Assembly (NCBI GenBank): GCA_001599975.1 | Contig: BCIO01000002.1 | Span: 4,252,878-4,316,877, forward strand | Direction: 5' to 3' | DNA length: 64,000 bases | DNA from: Cystobasidiopsis lactophilus | Lineage: Eukaryota; Basidiomycota; Agaricostilbomycetes; Agaricostilbales; Chionosphaeraceae | In this document: piece by piece, positions 43,459 through 54,830 of the stretch | Layout: each line of letters starts with the position of its first letter | How positions within the stretch are numbered: position 1 is the first letter of the stretch | Made by a program: the position numbers and the translations under genes | The notes under the pieces: model-generated | The model's input: the letters and a program-made list of their open reading frames with translations, nothing else | What the model was told of the DNA's origin: nothing | Databases searched by the model: none

Positions 43459-45680
43459 ATGGTGCTGACCGCCCGAGTCTGCAACGCGACCCAGGATCTG
43501 CCAGCCGAGCAAAGCGACTTCTGGAGCGATGTTCGGACTGGCCACCTGGACTCGCACGAGATTGGCTGGATCATCGCTGGCGCCACTGCCAGGTGCGTTG
43601 CCTGCTTGGGTATCGAGCGAGCTGGGATTTGATGGGCGCTCGAAAACAGTGTGACGGTGATTTTGTCATTTATCACCATCACCATGCACGCGTGCAAGTA
43701 GGTTGCGTCCATCAGATGTGCTGTAGACCGTCGCTGACAATCGCCGGCAGCTATTACCGGCCTAAAGAGCAGCGGCAAATCCTTGTGCGTCGTGCCTGGA
43801 AACGCCTCCTCCCAGTCCATTGAACTGACTGGTCTGGGTCATCGCACAGAGGATCCTGCTCATGCCGGCTGTCTACGCCGTGGTCTCTTTCTTCAGCTAC
43901 CGCTTCTTCAAAGGTCAGCGCATCCGCCGTTTACTCTGACCTTTGTTTAGCGCTCACACATGCTCCGCACGCTCAGCCTACACCTACTACGAGATCTCGG
44001 TAGTCATCTACGAAGCGCTGGCCATCGCCGCCTTCTTGATGCTGCTCTTGCAATTCATCGGGGACAGCACGGAGGAGCAAAAGGCGCAGCTCCAAAAGAA
44101 GGACAAGACCAAGCTGGTGTTCCCGCTCTGCTTTTGGCGCTACCGGCCTTCGAAGCCCTACTTCCTGCACGCTCTGAAGGTGCGTTTTGTCGGCCAACTG
44201 CTTTGGGCTTCTCGTCTGATAGCGGCCGGGAAATTACAGTGGTCCGTCTTGCAGTACTCGCTCCTGAGGCCCTTGATCTCCATCATCGGCATCATCTGCG
44301 AAGCCTACGGCAAACTCTGTCCTGTGCGCTTGCTTCCCCTCTAATCAGTCTTTCCCTGCCTCTGATCGCAAAGCCGTTACTTGACGCACAGACGGAGTAC
44401 AGCATCCACTTCGCCGAGGTCTACCTGGACGCCGTCGACTTTGTGTCCATCTCCGTTGCGCTCTACGGTCTCATCGCCTTCTACGCTTTGGTCAAAGAGC
44501 AGTTGAAAGGCCGGAAGCCGCTGGCCAAGTTCTTGAGCATCAAGTGCGTTTTAAGCCTTCAAATTCTGACCAATTGGAAGGTCTGACTCCGGGGTGTTTG
44601 CGTGCAGGCTCATTGTGTTCTTCGTCTTCTACCAAGGCTTTCTGTTCAGTGGGTGACTCTACTTTGCGTGAAGACAAACACGTTTTGAATTTGCCGGCGC
44701 CGCGCAGGCATTCTCGAATCCCACAATGTCATCAAGGGCACCACCTATTGGACTGCCGAGAATGTGTATGTCTCTTTCGTTGTTGACGCTATTCCTTGGA
44801 GCTAAAGCCAAAACGAACAGTGCTAATGGATGTAGGTTTTATCATCCCACCCACTCTGCGAGTCAGTTCGTGATCTTCTACCTACAGTGAGCGCGCTGTG
44901 CACCTGCTGCGAGATGGTCATCTTCTCGGCCTTGATGATGGTGCGCGAAGCGCTTTCCTTTTGAATATGCTGATGCTCATCGGTTGGTGGTTTCGTCTAC
45001 AGTGGAGCTTCAACTGGAACGAGTACACCCGCTTGCGCGCGCCAGGTCAGAAGCGGACCAACCCGTTCTACGGTTACTGGCAGATGGTCTGGTACGGCGA
45101 CTTCTTCGTCGAGGGCTGGCGCGGCCTGGTCTTCTTCTGGGGCTACATGCTCGGCAAGCCGGGCACTCGGTCCAGCCACCACATGCACGGCGCCCTGGAC
45201 ATTGACGGCGCCTTCAATGGCCCAGCGCACAGCGGCAAGGGAGGCTACGCCGCATCCGACTCGTCAAGTACGCCCATGCAGGAAGTCCCACCGTCTTCCT
45301 CCGCCCGCTACTATACCTCCTCCACGCCCACCTCTTCTATTCCTTTCAACAAGCCGACGAGGCCAGAGCGCTACGACGACCACCCCTTCTCGACCAAACC
45401 GCTCAACACCAAAGACCGCCACCCTTACTCCGGCGACCGGCCAGACACGGCAGAGTCCCAAGCATCCGCCGCCAGGCAGTACTTCGCCAACGAGCAGCCA
45501 CCGCAAGACAGCCGTTACCTGTCGAGCCAACCTCAAGACAGCCGCTACTTGACTTCAAGTCAAGAATCGTCCCGGCCCAGCTCGGACGGGTACGGCTACT
45601 ACCATGACCGAGGGGGCCAGGCTTCGAATCGGACGAGCGGGTCAGGCGGCGCGACAACTTACAATGGCTATGCCGTCTGA
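43459..45680 (+). CDS. TMEM184/DUF300 (organic solute transporter alpha-like) membrane protein
   Basis: About 11 exons can be followed in phase (43459-43592, 43650-43697, 43751-43784, 43850-43913, then exons to 45680). Seven membrane segments are visible: GWIIAGATASVTVILSFITI, LLMPAVYAVVSFFSYRFF, YYEISVVIYEALAIAAFLML, LLRPLISIIGIICEAY, YLDAVDFVSISVALYGLIAF, LIVFFVFYQGFLF and CTCCEMVIFSALMM. Family marks are NYYRPKEQRQILRILLMPAV, the conserved FPLCFWRYRPSKPYFLHALK and WSVLQYSLLRP. The C-terminal third after FFWGYMLGK is a long disordered Ser/Tyr/Pro-rich tail with the direct repeat QDSRYLSSQPQDSRYL. TMEM184 proteins sit in the plasma membrane or vacuole and are thought to be transporters; substrate unknown. 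The T21 tract lies upstream. Confidence 0.88.
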
Positions 45681-45849
45681 TCTTTTGCGCTGTATCTAAA
45701 AACTCACTCGCCACACCCAATGTATAGACCCACACTTTTTCTGTTCCATCGTTTGTTTGCATGCAATCTCGACCGGATACCTCCTAATCCTCATCTTTCT
45801 ATGTATTGCAAGTGTCCATGTCACCAGCCCTAGCAGCAAAATCAGACGT

Positions 45850-46527
45850 TCAGTCCTTTGAGCGCGGCGGTACACCGTTGGCAGCCAACGCCTCTGTCGC
45901 TCTGTGGTGCGCCAAGCTATCGATGAACTCTGTCGTTCTTTGTCTTCAAGACGTCTTCTCAGTGTCCAAGGCTGACATACCGATAAACCGAACTGGAGAT
46001 GATCGCCACCTTCAGCAAATCGAATATCCGCCTTCCGAAGAAAGCGCTTGCCCATCTTAGTAGTCTTAGGATCGAACTCGATGAATATCACGCTCTCGAT
46101 GGTGACTTTCTCTGTCGCCAGTGAATGAGCCGAAGCAGCTTGTCAGGAGCAAAGAGAAATTTGCCTTACTGTCTGTGGCAAAGTCGACCACACATTCCAC
46201 CAGCACGGCAACCTTATCTTGTCCGGCAACAATATCTAAGATGGTGTTCTGAGAGCCCCTCGAGAGCATGAGCCGACCGCCTTTCTTCGAAAGAAGGGAG
46301 GCTGGCCTTACTTTGGTTTTGGCAATGTTAGAGTAGATGGTTTTGAGCCTTCGGAGCGCCTCTTCCTTCGAGTTGTGAGACAGTGCATAGTTCTTCTCAA
46401 GGCTGGAAGGCAAGGTCGTGTGAGCGTATGACGTGTCAGAGATGAGATCGGCGTGGACACCAAATTCTTTCGCGTCCAAAGCCCTAAACAGGTCGTGTAC
46501 GGCTTGGACTTGCTGGTTTGTGGACAT
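45850..46527 (-). CDS. NTF2/SnoaL-like small protein, tandem copy 1
   Basis: Start MSTNQQVQAVHDLFRALDAK at 46527, stop 45850-45852. Exons read SYAHTTLPSSL, NTILDIVAGQDKVAVLVECV, VIFIEFDPKTTKM, then RFI and EFIDSLAHHRATEALAANG. An N-terminal helix with F..LDAKDF, then alternating strands and a final helix EF-DSL fit the cone-shaped NTF2-like fold of small binding proteins and SnoaL-type cyclases; this is inference from pattern. Intron 45993-46051 has a GC donor (GG, then GCAAGC) where the paralog has a GT donor at the same place. It is the first of three tandem relatives transcribed leftward. No targeting signal. Ligand or substrate unknown. Confidence 0.75.
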
Positions 46528-47154
46528 TGAAAGATGACTGTAGCAGTAAAAGGTCCATAAGGCATGCTACATTTGTTGGCACCAGAAGAACTCGGCCTCT
46601 AACAACCGAAGAAAGCTTGCGGCCTCCGACCGCTTTACACGCGACTCCTTTCTTTCGAGTACGCTCCGACAGCTGCATGTGCACCATGACCACATCTTCC
46701 TCTGTGGGCGAGCTACGTTTGTCCGGCGACGATTAGAGCATCTCGGGCTCTCGTTCTGCTGAGGAGGCCTGAACAAAAGCAAGCAGATCTGCGCAGATCA
46801 TACGCAAGCTCCAGGCTCGAAAGCCGATCACACATGCAAGAGCCTGGTCTGTGCGGTGCCGCGGACCAAACTCCGACTCTCCGGCTCGCTGTCTCATAGC
46901 AAGTCCCCTTGGATGCGTAGACGAGGCATCTCCACAGCGCCAAAGGGCCGATTTGAAGCTATAAAGATACCGTAACAGCACGCATGGATCCAGGCCACAG
47001 GTACACAATTTTGAAGAAAGCATCATGCGCGCACTGGGCTTTGCAAATTGGCGATTCTAGAGGTCCTATCGGAAGAGCCTTGGAAAAACAAACCAGCAAC
47101 TGGTGAAAAGCGGGAGGTAACTCTCCAGGAGCAGCAGCGCCCTGTGACATAGCT
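46528..47154. other. Spacer between tandem copies 1 and 2
   Basis: About 630 bp without a supported gene; it should hold the copy 1 promoter and the copy 2 3' end. Confidence 0.4.
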
Positions 47155-47837
47155 CTAGCTGGTGGCGGGAACAGGAGCGCCGGAAGCAGGCATAGACTGC
47201 ATGACTTGGTAGTGCGCAAGACTGTCCAGGAATTCTGTTCTTGTACCTCAGATGCATGTTGTGATGGGGCGCCAAGCTGCCACGTACCGGTGATACCGTC
47301 TGCAAGGAAATTAGTCAAGACTTTGCCGCCACCAAGAGGAGGATGTAGACTTACTCATCTTTGTGGACCCACTATCGAAGTCAATAAAGAAAACACTGTC
47401 CATGGTGCTCGTACCTGATGCACCTCTGCCAAATCAGCAAGAAGTCATTGACCAATAAGAAAGCCGCAACCCACCGCCATTGCCAAACGTGATCACCATC
47501 TCCACCATCGCGGCTACCTTGTCCGCTCCAGCAACAACTTCTTTGATGGTGGTCTGACAGGAGCCGGCCCTATGAGCTTCAGTCTCGGCGGCAAAGCGAT
47601 TGACTAATAGCCCACCTTGCTTGTCTTGATGATGTCCGTGTAGATGGCCTCAGTCCGCTTGAGAGCTTCACTTTTGGAAACGTGAGAAGTATTATCGCCA
47701 TTGCCAAGGGAAGAAGGCATGGTGGTGTGTCGACACAGCGTGGTCTCACTCATGAGCTCGCCAACTGCAGCAAAGTCTTTCCTGTCCAAAGCGCTGAACA
47801 TAGCGTGGACGGCTTGCACTTGCTCAGACGACGACAT
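47155..47837 (-). CDS. NTF2/SnoaL-like small protein, tandem copy 2
   Basis: Start MSSSEQVQAVHAMFSALDRK at 47837, stop 47155-47157. Exons read RHTTMPSSLGNGDNTSHVSK, TTIKEVVAGADKVAAMVEMV, FFIDFDSGSTKM and EFLDSLAHYQVMQSMPASGA. All introns have the same positions and phases as in the neighbours, which shows that the three genes come from duplication of one spliced ancestor. Copy 2 lies between its relatives; it is the most divergent in the C-terminal tail (GAPVPATS). Likely cytosolic. Function not known. Confidence 0.75.
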
Positions 47838-48163
47838 TTGGAAGGTTGGTGGTGGAGAAGGAAAGAGAAATAGCTAACGCATGCGGTCTGCCGGGCTGGT
47901 CTGTGCACGCCCCGACGTCCAAGCTCGCACGCAAATTGTCCCTCTGCAAAATCCTTGAACAACAGGCACAGAGAATAGGAGTCACGGTGCCTCTCATAGT
48001 CAGAAATAAGGCAGGGCAGGGCAGAGGAGGGCAGTATGTTCCATGAAGACCAGCTCAGCTGCATCGATGCGTGTGGGTTCGACGTCTCTACGGACCACAA
48101 AGCATACTGCACGGAAGCCCTCCAGCATTGCATAAAGCATGGCAGCTTGCTCTGCGGCAATCC
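47838..48163. other. Spacer between tandem copies 2 and 3
   Basis: About 325 bp, no supported gene; promoter of copy 2 and 3' end of copy 3. Confidence 0.4.
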
Positions 48164-48846
48164 TTAGGCATTCGAACCGGAGCCAGCGGCAGCAGCGGCG
48201 GCCATAGCCTCCATGGCCTTCGCCTGAGCCAGGCTATCGAGAAACTCTGCTGATACGCTTTAGAGACGATAAAACGTAAGGGAGTGAGCAAAGCTACGAA
48301 CCAGTGAAGCCAACTGTCAAACATCGAGGTCGTCAGTCAAGAGTGGCTGCCTGGACAAGGAAAAGAGCTTTACCCATTTTGGTCGAATTGGGCTCGAAGT
48401 CAATGAAAAGGACGAGTTCCATGTTTCCCTTGTCTGATGTCGGAAGTCAGACGGAGCGGGCACGTAAACAAGGGGAGCAGCTCACCGCCAGTGGCAAACG
48501 TGGCAGCCGTCTCGGTGATGAGGGCCACTTTGTTGTCTCCAGCAACAACTTGCTTGATGGCGGTCTAATTGATAGTCATTAACGACATCGACTCTGCGGC
48601 CGATGACGGAAGTGAGCGCTTCACCTTGGACTCCTTGACAATGGCGGTGTAGATGAACTCGGCTTTTTGGAGGGTTGCAGCCTTGGAGTTATGAGAGGTG
48701 GCCGTTTCTTTGCCCAAGGAAGAGGGAAGAGTAGTATGGCGATACGACGGGTTGTCAGAGATCATGTTGCCGACAGCCGTAAAGTCTTTGGCGTCCAACG
48801 CGCGGAAGAAGTCGTGAACAGCTTGGACTTGCTCGGAGGACGACAT
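48164..48846 (-). CDS. NTF2/SnoaL-like small protein, tandem copy 3
   Basis: Start MSSSEQVQAVHDFFRALDAK at 48846, stop 48164-48166. Exons read YRHTTLPSSLGKETATSHN, TAIKQVVAGDNKVALITETA, LVLFIDFEPNSTKM, a tiny VGFT exon and EFLDSLAQAKAMEAM with an Ala-rich tail (AAAAAAGSGSNA). It is closest to copy 1 in the N-terminus. Three small paralogs side by side often arise when more dose or several ligands are useful; nothing in the sequence shows which. No signal peptide and no obvious catalytic pair. Confidence 0.75.
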
Positions 48847-49331
48847 GTGAGACGCAATGCTGATGGTGGCAGTTCACGAAAGAGAGCAAAAGAAGCAGCA
48901 TAGGCACTGGGCGTGAGCAGCTGTCGAGGTCCGCGGCAGCTCTTCCTCGGGCTTCATCGCGAATCACACTGCAAGTTTCGAATCGAAGACAACGTAACTG
49001 CCACTCAACACGGCGTGAGCGTAGTAGCGCGCGCTCGGCCCGAGCATTTGCACCAGCAAGTCAAAATCATCGAGCGCCATCCTTCCCAGGTCAAATCATC
49101 AGTCTGGAGTATGGCAGGGGGTGACCAGCATCAACGTCTAGATATATTCTTAAAGGTAGGTTTGAAGTTGATGGCGAATTGGGCGCAACCTGGGTCTTCG
49201 AAGAGAGCGCTCATTTATTAGGGCGCGTGACTTTTCCGGGTGGGCTCCGATCCAGCAGAGGGTATTAACAAAATTGTATTGCTACAGCGAAAGAAGGAAG
49301 CAAGTAAGTACAGAATGGGGAAAGAGGAAGG
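48847..49331. other. Intergenic
   Basis: About 485 bp between copy 3 start and the kinase-like gene stop; no supported gene. Confidence 0.4.
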
Positions 49332-50801
49332 TCAAGTTCGTGGCAACAGCTTTTCCAACCAGCCAAAGGCATGCTGGCGGTCTGCAATGGTCGTGCACCT
49401 CTTGCTGCCGTCCGGAAACTCCCTCTCTTGAGTGGCATGCCTCGGGTCGCCGCTGAGAAACACTAGGACAAAGCACTTCTCCCAGCAGTTTACCATGTTT
49501 TGATCCAGATGGCCCGCCTTCACGGCGCCATCAAGGCGTTCTTGCGCTAGCGTGACAAGGTTGTGTGCATAGTCCCATTGAGCATTCACATCCTCTTCAG
49601 TCTTGTCAGGCTTGAGGTTCCAGTGACTAGGTTGGGCTTTGTGGCCTTTGACGACCAATTTTGGACTGATGAGCATCAAGTAACTGCAACGATAGTGAGA
49701 AACGTCCGAGCAAATGGCAAATCGTTGCACACCTGCATACTCCGATTTGGAAAAGGTCGTAAGAAGAGGCAACTGTGTGGTTCTTTCGGAACGCTTCGGG
49801 CGGCAGGCACGGGAAAGGGCCGCACGGTTCTGAGAATGGCTTGTTTAGCAATCCCAGCAACGACAAGGAGTCGACCCACTGCCCATTGCATCTCCTTCGC
49901 GGCATGCTACGCCAAGGTCGCACAGAAAAACTGCCTCTTTGTCCAGCAAGACATTGCTTGGCTTGATGTCACGATGGACCAAACGTTCTTTGGCGATCGG
50001 CTCCTTCGCCCGGTAGTTGCCGTGGAGAAAGTCGGCGCAGGTTTTGAGCATCAGGGTGGTTCGGAGTGCCCAAGACATCCTAGCAGCAATGGTGGGATGT
50101 TCTTCGTACTTGGCAACTAGTGTTTTGTCAAGGGCGGTTTGGGCTTTGGGCATGACCAAGGCCACGAAGAAACGGCCTCTGTTGTCTGTCCAGGCGCACG
50201 TAAACATCAAAGTGACCACAAAACGGTCCTTCGCATTTGCTTCCACGCATTCGTTCCGCTGGCGCTGCTCTTGATTCTTGCGCTCTAAGCAAACGATCTC
50301 GTTCATAAACGTTTCCAAGTCACTCTTGAACTCGAGGAGCTCCGACGCCTGTTTACCGGCCGGCATTCGTGTCTCGAGCAATTTGATGGCGATGGGTACA
50401 GGCTGATCACTGTTTGCAGGAGGACGTAGGCTCCGGAAGTAAACTGGGGCGTTGCCGCCATCCGTATTGCTAGGGAGCTCGAGTGGTAGCTTGGACACGA
50501 ACTTCCGAACGTCGGCGTCAAACCTTTGCAGGCTGCCGAATTTAGCTCTCGCTCTGTCCGCCTTTTTCTTCCGTTCTTCGTTTGGTCGCTGAATGGCGAT
50601 CCAAGACAGTTTTAGGCCTTCCTCAGCCGCCTGGATAGCCTTGACTGTAGTGTCGATGCTTCCTGCGCCAGCGAGGTATTCCGCGGGCAAGCGGGCTTTG
50701 GCGTCACGGATGAAATTGCTATATTCGAGGACTCGTACGCGCGATATAGCAGGCGCAATCTTGCCCAGAGGCGATGATCCGGTCTGGGTTGCAGGCACCA
50801 T
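49332..50801 (-). CDS. Protein-kinase-like protein
   Basis: Three exons give about 455 residues, starting at the ATG 50801 (MVPATQTGSSPLGK; an in-frame ATG at 50858 would add a hydrophobic LALLLPLF-type leader). After a helical N-terminal domain, the kinase fold shows VPIAIKLLETR (likely the ATP Lys), FFVALVMPKAQTALD (hinge region), VHRDIKPSNVLLD (catalytic loop) and FLCDLGVAC, where DLG stands in place of DFG. An activation-loop region and APE-like PPEAFRKN follow after a 50-nt intron. The glycine loop is not obvious. The HRD and DLG Asp are kept, so activity is possible, but this is not a standard family. The C-terminal 120 residues (QWDYAHNLVTLAQERLDGAV) are helical. Partners unknown. Confidence 0.75.
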
Positions 50802-51594
50802 CGAGATGCGGGCAGCAGAGGATCGAGAAAAAAGGGGAAGGAGCAGAGCGACGGGCAAAGGAGCAGTGCGCTAATCGAATTCTTTAAGTCATTAGTTACC
50901 AAGAGGCGACAGAGACCTACCAGAGAGAGCCACCGAGCGGTCGAAGGAACAAGAAGGCAGCGGACGAGGCAAACGAAGCAACGAAGCAAAATCTGAGAGA
51001 GCAGCCGGTCAAGTGAAGTTGAAGCGGACGCCGGCGAAGAGACTTTGGTGGCAAGAGATGAAATAAAACGAACAGAGGTGCCTTGACCAAGATGCTGGCA
51101 AGAAAGAGAGATGTCCCAACCCGAGACCTCCAAGCGGTGTACGCCTTCGAATACACGCATCACATCTTCCAGGTAAAGTGAGTCTTCCTAGGCTCCTGAG
51201 AATCCAACAACGAGGCAATTTGGAGAGCACAACACCGGTGCCAGCCTGGGGTGACTTTCGGAATGAGCCTTCATCCATTGTCGTCGACGACGACCGGCAG
51301 CGAGGATTGAAGGGGCAGTGCACCTCCTATCGGCCACGTCTACAAAGAAGAGCAGTGAGAGAAAGCCAGCTGCTTGGGAGCGGTGGAAACAGCAAATTAA
51401 TGGGCAGCAATCCTGGACCGGCCTTTGGCCCCTTGCAGTGGGAGATCGGATCGAGAAGACCGTTAGCTCCTTGGGGCTCAGCACGGCTGAGCATCACGAA
51501 AAATCTGGAAGAGCTCGCATCTCCAGTCTCCAAGCAGATGCATGGGCAGCTCTCGACGCATCCCATCAGGAATTGAGCGAGTTGTCGAGCAACG
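50802..51594. other. Intergenic with a weak plus-strand candidate
   Basis: The start ATGCTGGCAAG at 51091 reads MLARKRDVPTRDLQAVYAFE up to a GTAAAG donor, and a frame near 51340-51598 reads KPAAWERWKQQINGQQSWTG. They could be exons of a small plus-strand gene, but no full chain works. Otherwise this is the shared promoter of the kinase-like and AsnRS genes. Confidence 0.3.
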
Positions 51595-53137
51595 ATGAAA
51601 GCCTCCTTGCTGCTCCGGCAGACTTTCGACGTCTCCAAATTTGTGCGGCTCCCAAGGTTGATTTGCGAGCTGGTGGCGGACACGGCGTCCGAGAAGGCAG
51701 CGCACCAAGAGGTCGTCGTCGCTCAAGGATGGATCCGGTCCATGCGGCGGCAGCAGCGCGTCGCCTTTGCCGAGATCAATGATGGGTCCACGTTCAAGAA
51801 CCTGCAAGCTGTCCTTAAACCGGAACAGGCCAAAGGGTAGGCTTGCTGCTCGCCCCAGAAGACACCTGGCTTAAATTTCGGTCTCGGATTGGCAGGCTGT
51901 CACCGGGAGCCAGCGTCGCTTTCACCGGTTTGATGCAACCGAGTCGTGGAAAAGGACAGCAAACAGAATTGCTGGTGGAGTCTGTAAAGCTATTGGGAGC
52001 CTGCGACGACGTGAGGCACACCACTTTCAATCCTCGAAGTCACCCGCTCATTTTCAAGACGACAGCCTCACTATCCGATCCAACCTAAAGACCACAGCAA
52101 CGCGTTTCTAAGGAAGCACCCGCACCTCCGCAGCCGGACGAAGAGCAACCTGGCCCTGCTTCGGATCCGCGACGCTTGCTTTCGCGCTGTTGCCGAAGCC
52201 TTTCGGGTGAGTTTCTGCCTACCTGTCATTCGGCGTCGAATTGTTCTTGAGTATCACACGCTCACAGAGCATGTCGTTCTACCAAGTGGAAGCGCCCATC
52301 TTGACCCACGGCGACTGCGAAGGGGGCTCCGCCGTCTTCCGGGTCGAGCCCGCCGTCAAGCGCGAAGACGAGCCGACCACGCCCACCTACCTCTCCGTCT
52401 CCACCCAGCTCTACTTGGAAGCCCTGTCCTCCTCACACGGCCGCGTGTTCACGCTCAGCCCGGCCTTCCGCGCCGAGCGCAGCCTGACGAGCCGGCACCT
52501 GTCCGAGTTCTGGATGCTCGAGGCCGAGCTCTCGTTCGTCTCCGAGCTGGACTCGGTCATGCGCGTCGTCGAGGCCTGCGCGAAGGCCGCCTACCTGGCC
52601 TTACCGCCTCAAGATGTCGAATGGCTCCAGCACGACGCCCTGGCCGGCACGAACTTGGAGCAACCCTGGCCTAGGGTGACTTATGACCAAGCGGTGGAGC
52701 TGCTCCAAACTCAAGCTGGCATGGACGTCGAGTGGGGCTCGGACCTGTCGACGGAGCAGGAGCGCTGGTTGGCCGAGCAGCACGCTAAAGGGCCAATCTT
52801 CGTCACTGACTACCCTCAAGACCTCAAGCCCTTCTACATGCGGCTCAACGAGGACGGCAAGACGGTGGCGTGCTTCGATTTGCTGGTGCCGGGCGTGGGC
52901 GAGCTGGCGGGCGGGTCGTTGAGGGAGGAGCGCGAGGTGGAGCTGCAGGCCGCCTTGGAAGCCAAGGGGTTGCCGAAGCAGGCCTACGAGTGGTATTTGG
53001 ACTTGAGGCGCTACGGCACCGTCCCCCACGGCGGGTTCGGCATGGGCTGGGAGAGGCTGGTGGCGTGGTTGACGGGGGTGGAGAATGTGCGCGAGTGCAT
53101 CGCTTTCCCTAGAGGCTCAGAGGGCTTCCACATCTGA
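51595..53137 (+). CDS. Asparaginyl-tRNA synthetase, mitochondrial type
   Basis: Four exons (51595-51836, 51896-52010, 52066-52206, 52268-53137), about 455 residues. The start (MKASLLLRQTFDVSKFVRLP) is basic and hydrophobic like a mitochondrial presequence. The OB-fold anticodon-binding domain follows: VVAQGWIRSMRRQQRVAFAE, ELLVESVKLLG. The class II catalytic core has HPHLRSRTKSNLALLRIRD, FYQVEAPILTHGDCEGGSAVF (motif 1 area and Asn pocket), VSTQLYLEALSSSHGRVFTL, FRAERSLTSRHLSEFWMLEAE (motif 2) and GFGMGWERLVAWLTG (motif 3). It charges tRNA(Asn) with Asn. The length is nearer mitochondrial AsnRS (NARS2/SLM5) than cytosolic, which carries an extra N-terminal domain. The Asp/Asn choice follows the AsnRS-like FDLLVPGVGELAGGS loop. 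Intact. Confidence 0.88.
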
Positions 53138-53335
53138 AATTCAACACTTCCTTGGCTATTGCCTAAGGGAGGGGGAAGGACTTGTTTTTGCATGTAGTGC
53201 GAAAGGGTATATTTTCCGCGCTGGCGAAAAAGAGCATGCGCCATCTTCCGGCATGGAGAGAGAGCTTTTGAGGGTTGGATTTCTTGTTGGGAAGTCGTCG
53301 TAGTACAAAAAAGTTGGAGGAGGCCGCTTCGTCGT
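53138..53335. other. Convergent 3' ends
   Basis: About 200 bp between the AsnRS and SmD1 stops; terminators expected, none distinct. Confidence 0.35.
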
Positions 53336-53961
53336 CTAGAAGCCTCGACCCCGCGGTCCGCCCTGTACATTTTCAACGTCAATGCGGATTCAAGCTTGAA
53401 TAGCAGGGGAGACTGTAACGTACCCGTCCGCCTCGTCCACCGCGCCCTCTCGCTCTCTGTGCATTGTCAAGCAAATCAGACATGAGTCAACAGTCAAAAA
53501 ATGGAGTGGACAACGCACATCCGCTCCGCGCCCGCGCCCTCGTGAGGCCGCTGCGCCGTCCTTCTTCTTGGTCGGTTTGGGTGCGTCGTCGACGAGCAGG
53601 GTGTCCAAGGGCAAAGAGTCGGGGAGGATGACGAGCCTTAGGTTGTTGCCGCGGATGGAGAGGGTGTCGAGCGCCTGGGTTTCGCCGCCCTTCACGGTGA
53701 GCTTGACCGTCTGTCAATGTCCCTGGCTTAGCTTGGCCCGCAATGTACTCGCAGCAGCGTGCACCCACCTTGAGATGGACGTTCATGCTCGGGTCCACGG
53801 CGGCGATGGTGCCATGCACGGCCGACCCGTTTTTGAGCTCGATGGTGACCGTCTCGTTGTTGAGCTTTTGCAGGAACCTGTGGCGTTCCTGCATCCATCA
53901 GATACTGTTGCACAAGTGTCTAGAGAGTTAGCGAGGCCAGAACGCACCGGATGAGCTTCAT
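53336..53961 (-). CDS. SMD1: Small nuclear ribonucleoprotein Sm D1
   Basis: Five exons: a 14-nt first coding exon at 53961-53948 (MKLI plus part of R), then [18 protein letters not shown] (Sm1 motif), [35 protein letters not shown] with [13 protein letters not shown] (Sm2 motif) and the Arg-Gly tail built from three exons: RGRGRGAD, then [11 protein letters not shown], then GGPRGRGF with the stop at 53336. The RG tail, a target for arginine methylation, is the mark of SmD1. SmD1 is part of the seven-member Sm ring on U1, U2, U4 and U5 snRNAs, so this gene serves the splicing machinery. The last exon is found only because the family ends with RG repeats; reading through gives an unrelated tail. 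Intact. Confidence 0.92.
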
Positions 53962-54786
53962 GGTGGGCTTGAAAAGGTGGGCGAGCCGGTCGAAAAGTCG
54001 GCAGGAGTTTGGGTTTTAGGGAGTCCGCGCGCTTGCTTGGGGTCCTCGCTTGCTGTCACAGATCAAAGCCAAGTTCCAAAGTCCCCTCAAACAGCAAATT
54101 GGCAGCCTCAGGTGAGTTGTCGCTGGCGCTGAGCAACCTGCAGCGCTTCTCAGGCGAGCTGCGGCCCAACTTTTTTTTTCCCGCGCTCAAGTCCGCGCTG
54201 ACCAGCTCTTTGGTGAGGACGACGATTTGCCGCCTCGCTTGCTCGATTGGGTGCACTCCTGGGATCTGGAATGTCTCCTGAGATGCCCAGACCAGATTGG
54301 ATGGCCTTCTATTCTATGATGTTGGCTTGTTGCGGCCTCGCTTCGATGTCGCTCAATGTTCAGTCTGGCTGCTGCCTGCGACCAGTCTGAGAGTCTGCCT
54401 GTCTCATCATGTCCTCGGGCTACCGTTTCCTTTCTTTGTCTGCATCACCCATTTGTAGCAACGCGTCCGGAATTCACTTCAGGTTGTTCGTCCATTCTGC
54501 AGCGCATCTTTGGCCCGGTGGCAGGGCTTATAATGTGGATTTCATCAGACAAAGATGCACCTTAGCTGCTCTAAAAGTCGCGATCATGCGACTGGGACGC
54601 TTCTTGACGGGTCTACTCTGAAACAAGACGGGTTTTCGCTCTTCCTTGCCCTCAACCACCAAGCGTTCCTTGCTCATTCGGTCCTGTTCTCTTCCGAGAC
54701 TTTTTCTTAAGCTCGCCTCGCCCAGACTAGGACTTGGTGCGTCGTGCCTTCAGTTGTCTCCGTTTGAGGTACTAACGAGATTGACA
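53962..54786. other. Intergenic
   Basis: About 825 bp without a supported gene. A short open frame at 54409-54621 has no other support. A perfect TACTAAC at 54771 followed by CAG at 54784-54789 marks a likely intron 3' end, so an upstream non-coding or short coding exon (donor GTGCGT about 54737) is possible. Confidence 0.4.
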
Positions 54787-54830
54787 GCAGCCCGACTCGG
54801 AATAACCTGCTTGCTTCCGCCCCACGATCC

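Noticed and set aside
43673-43685. His-tag-like CACCATCACCATG run
   Set aside because: It is part of a membrane-helix exon of the TMEM184 gene read in another frame (FITITMHAC), not an engineered tag.
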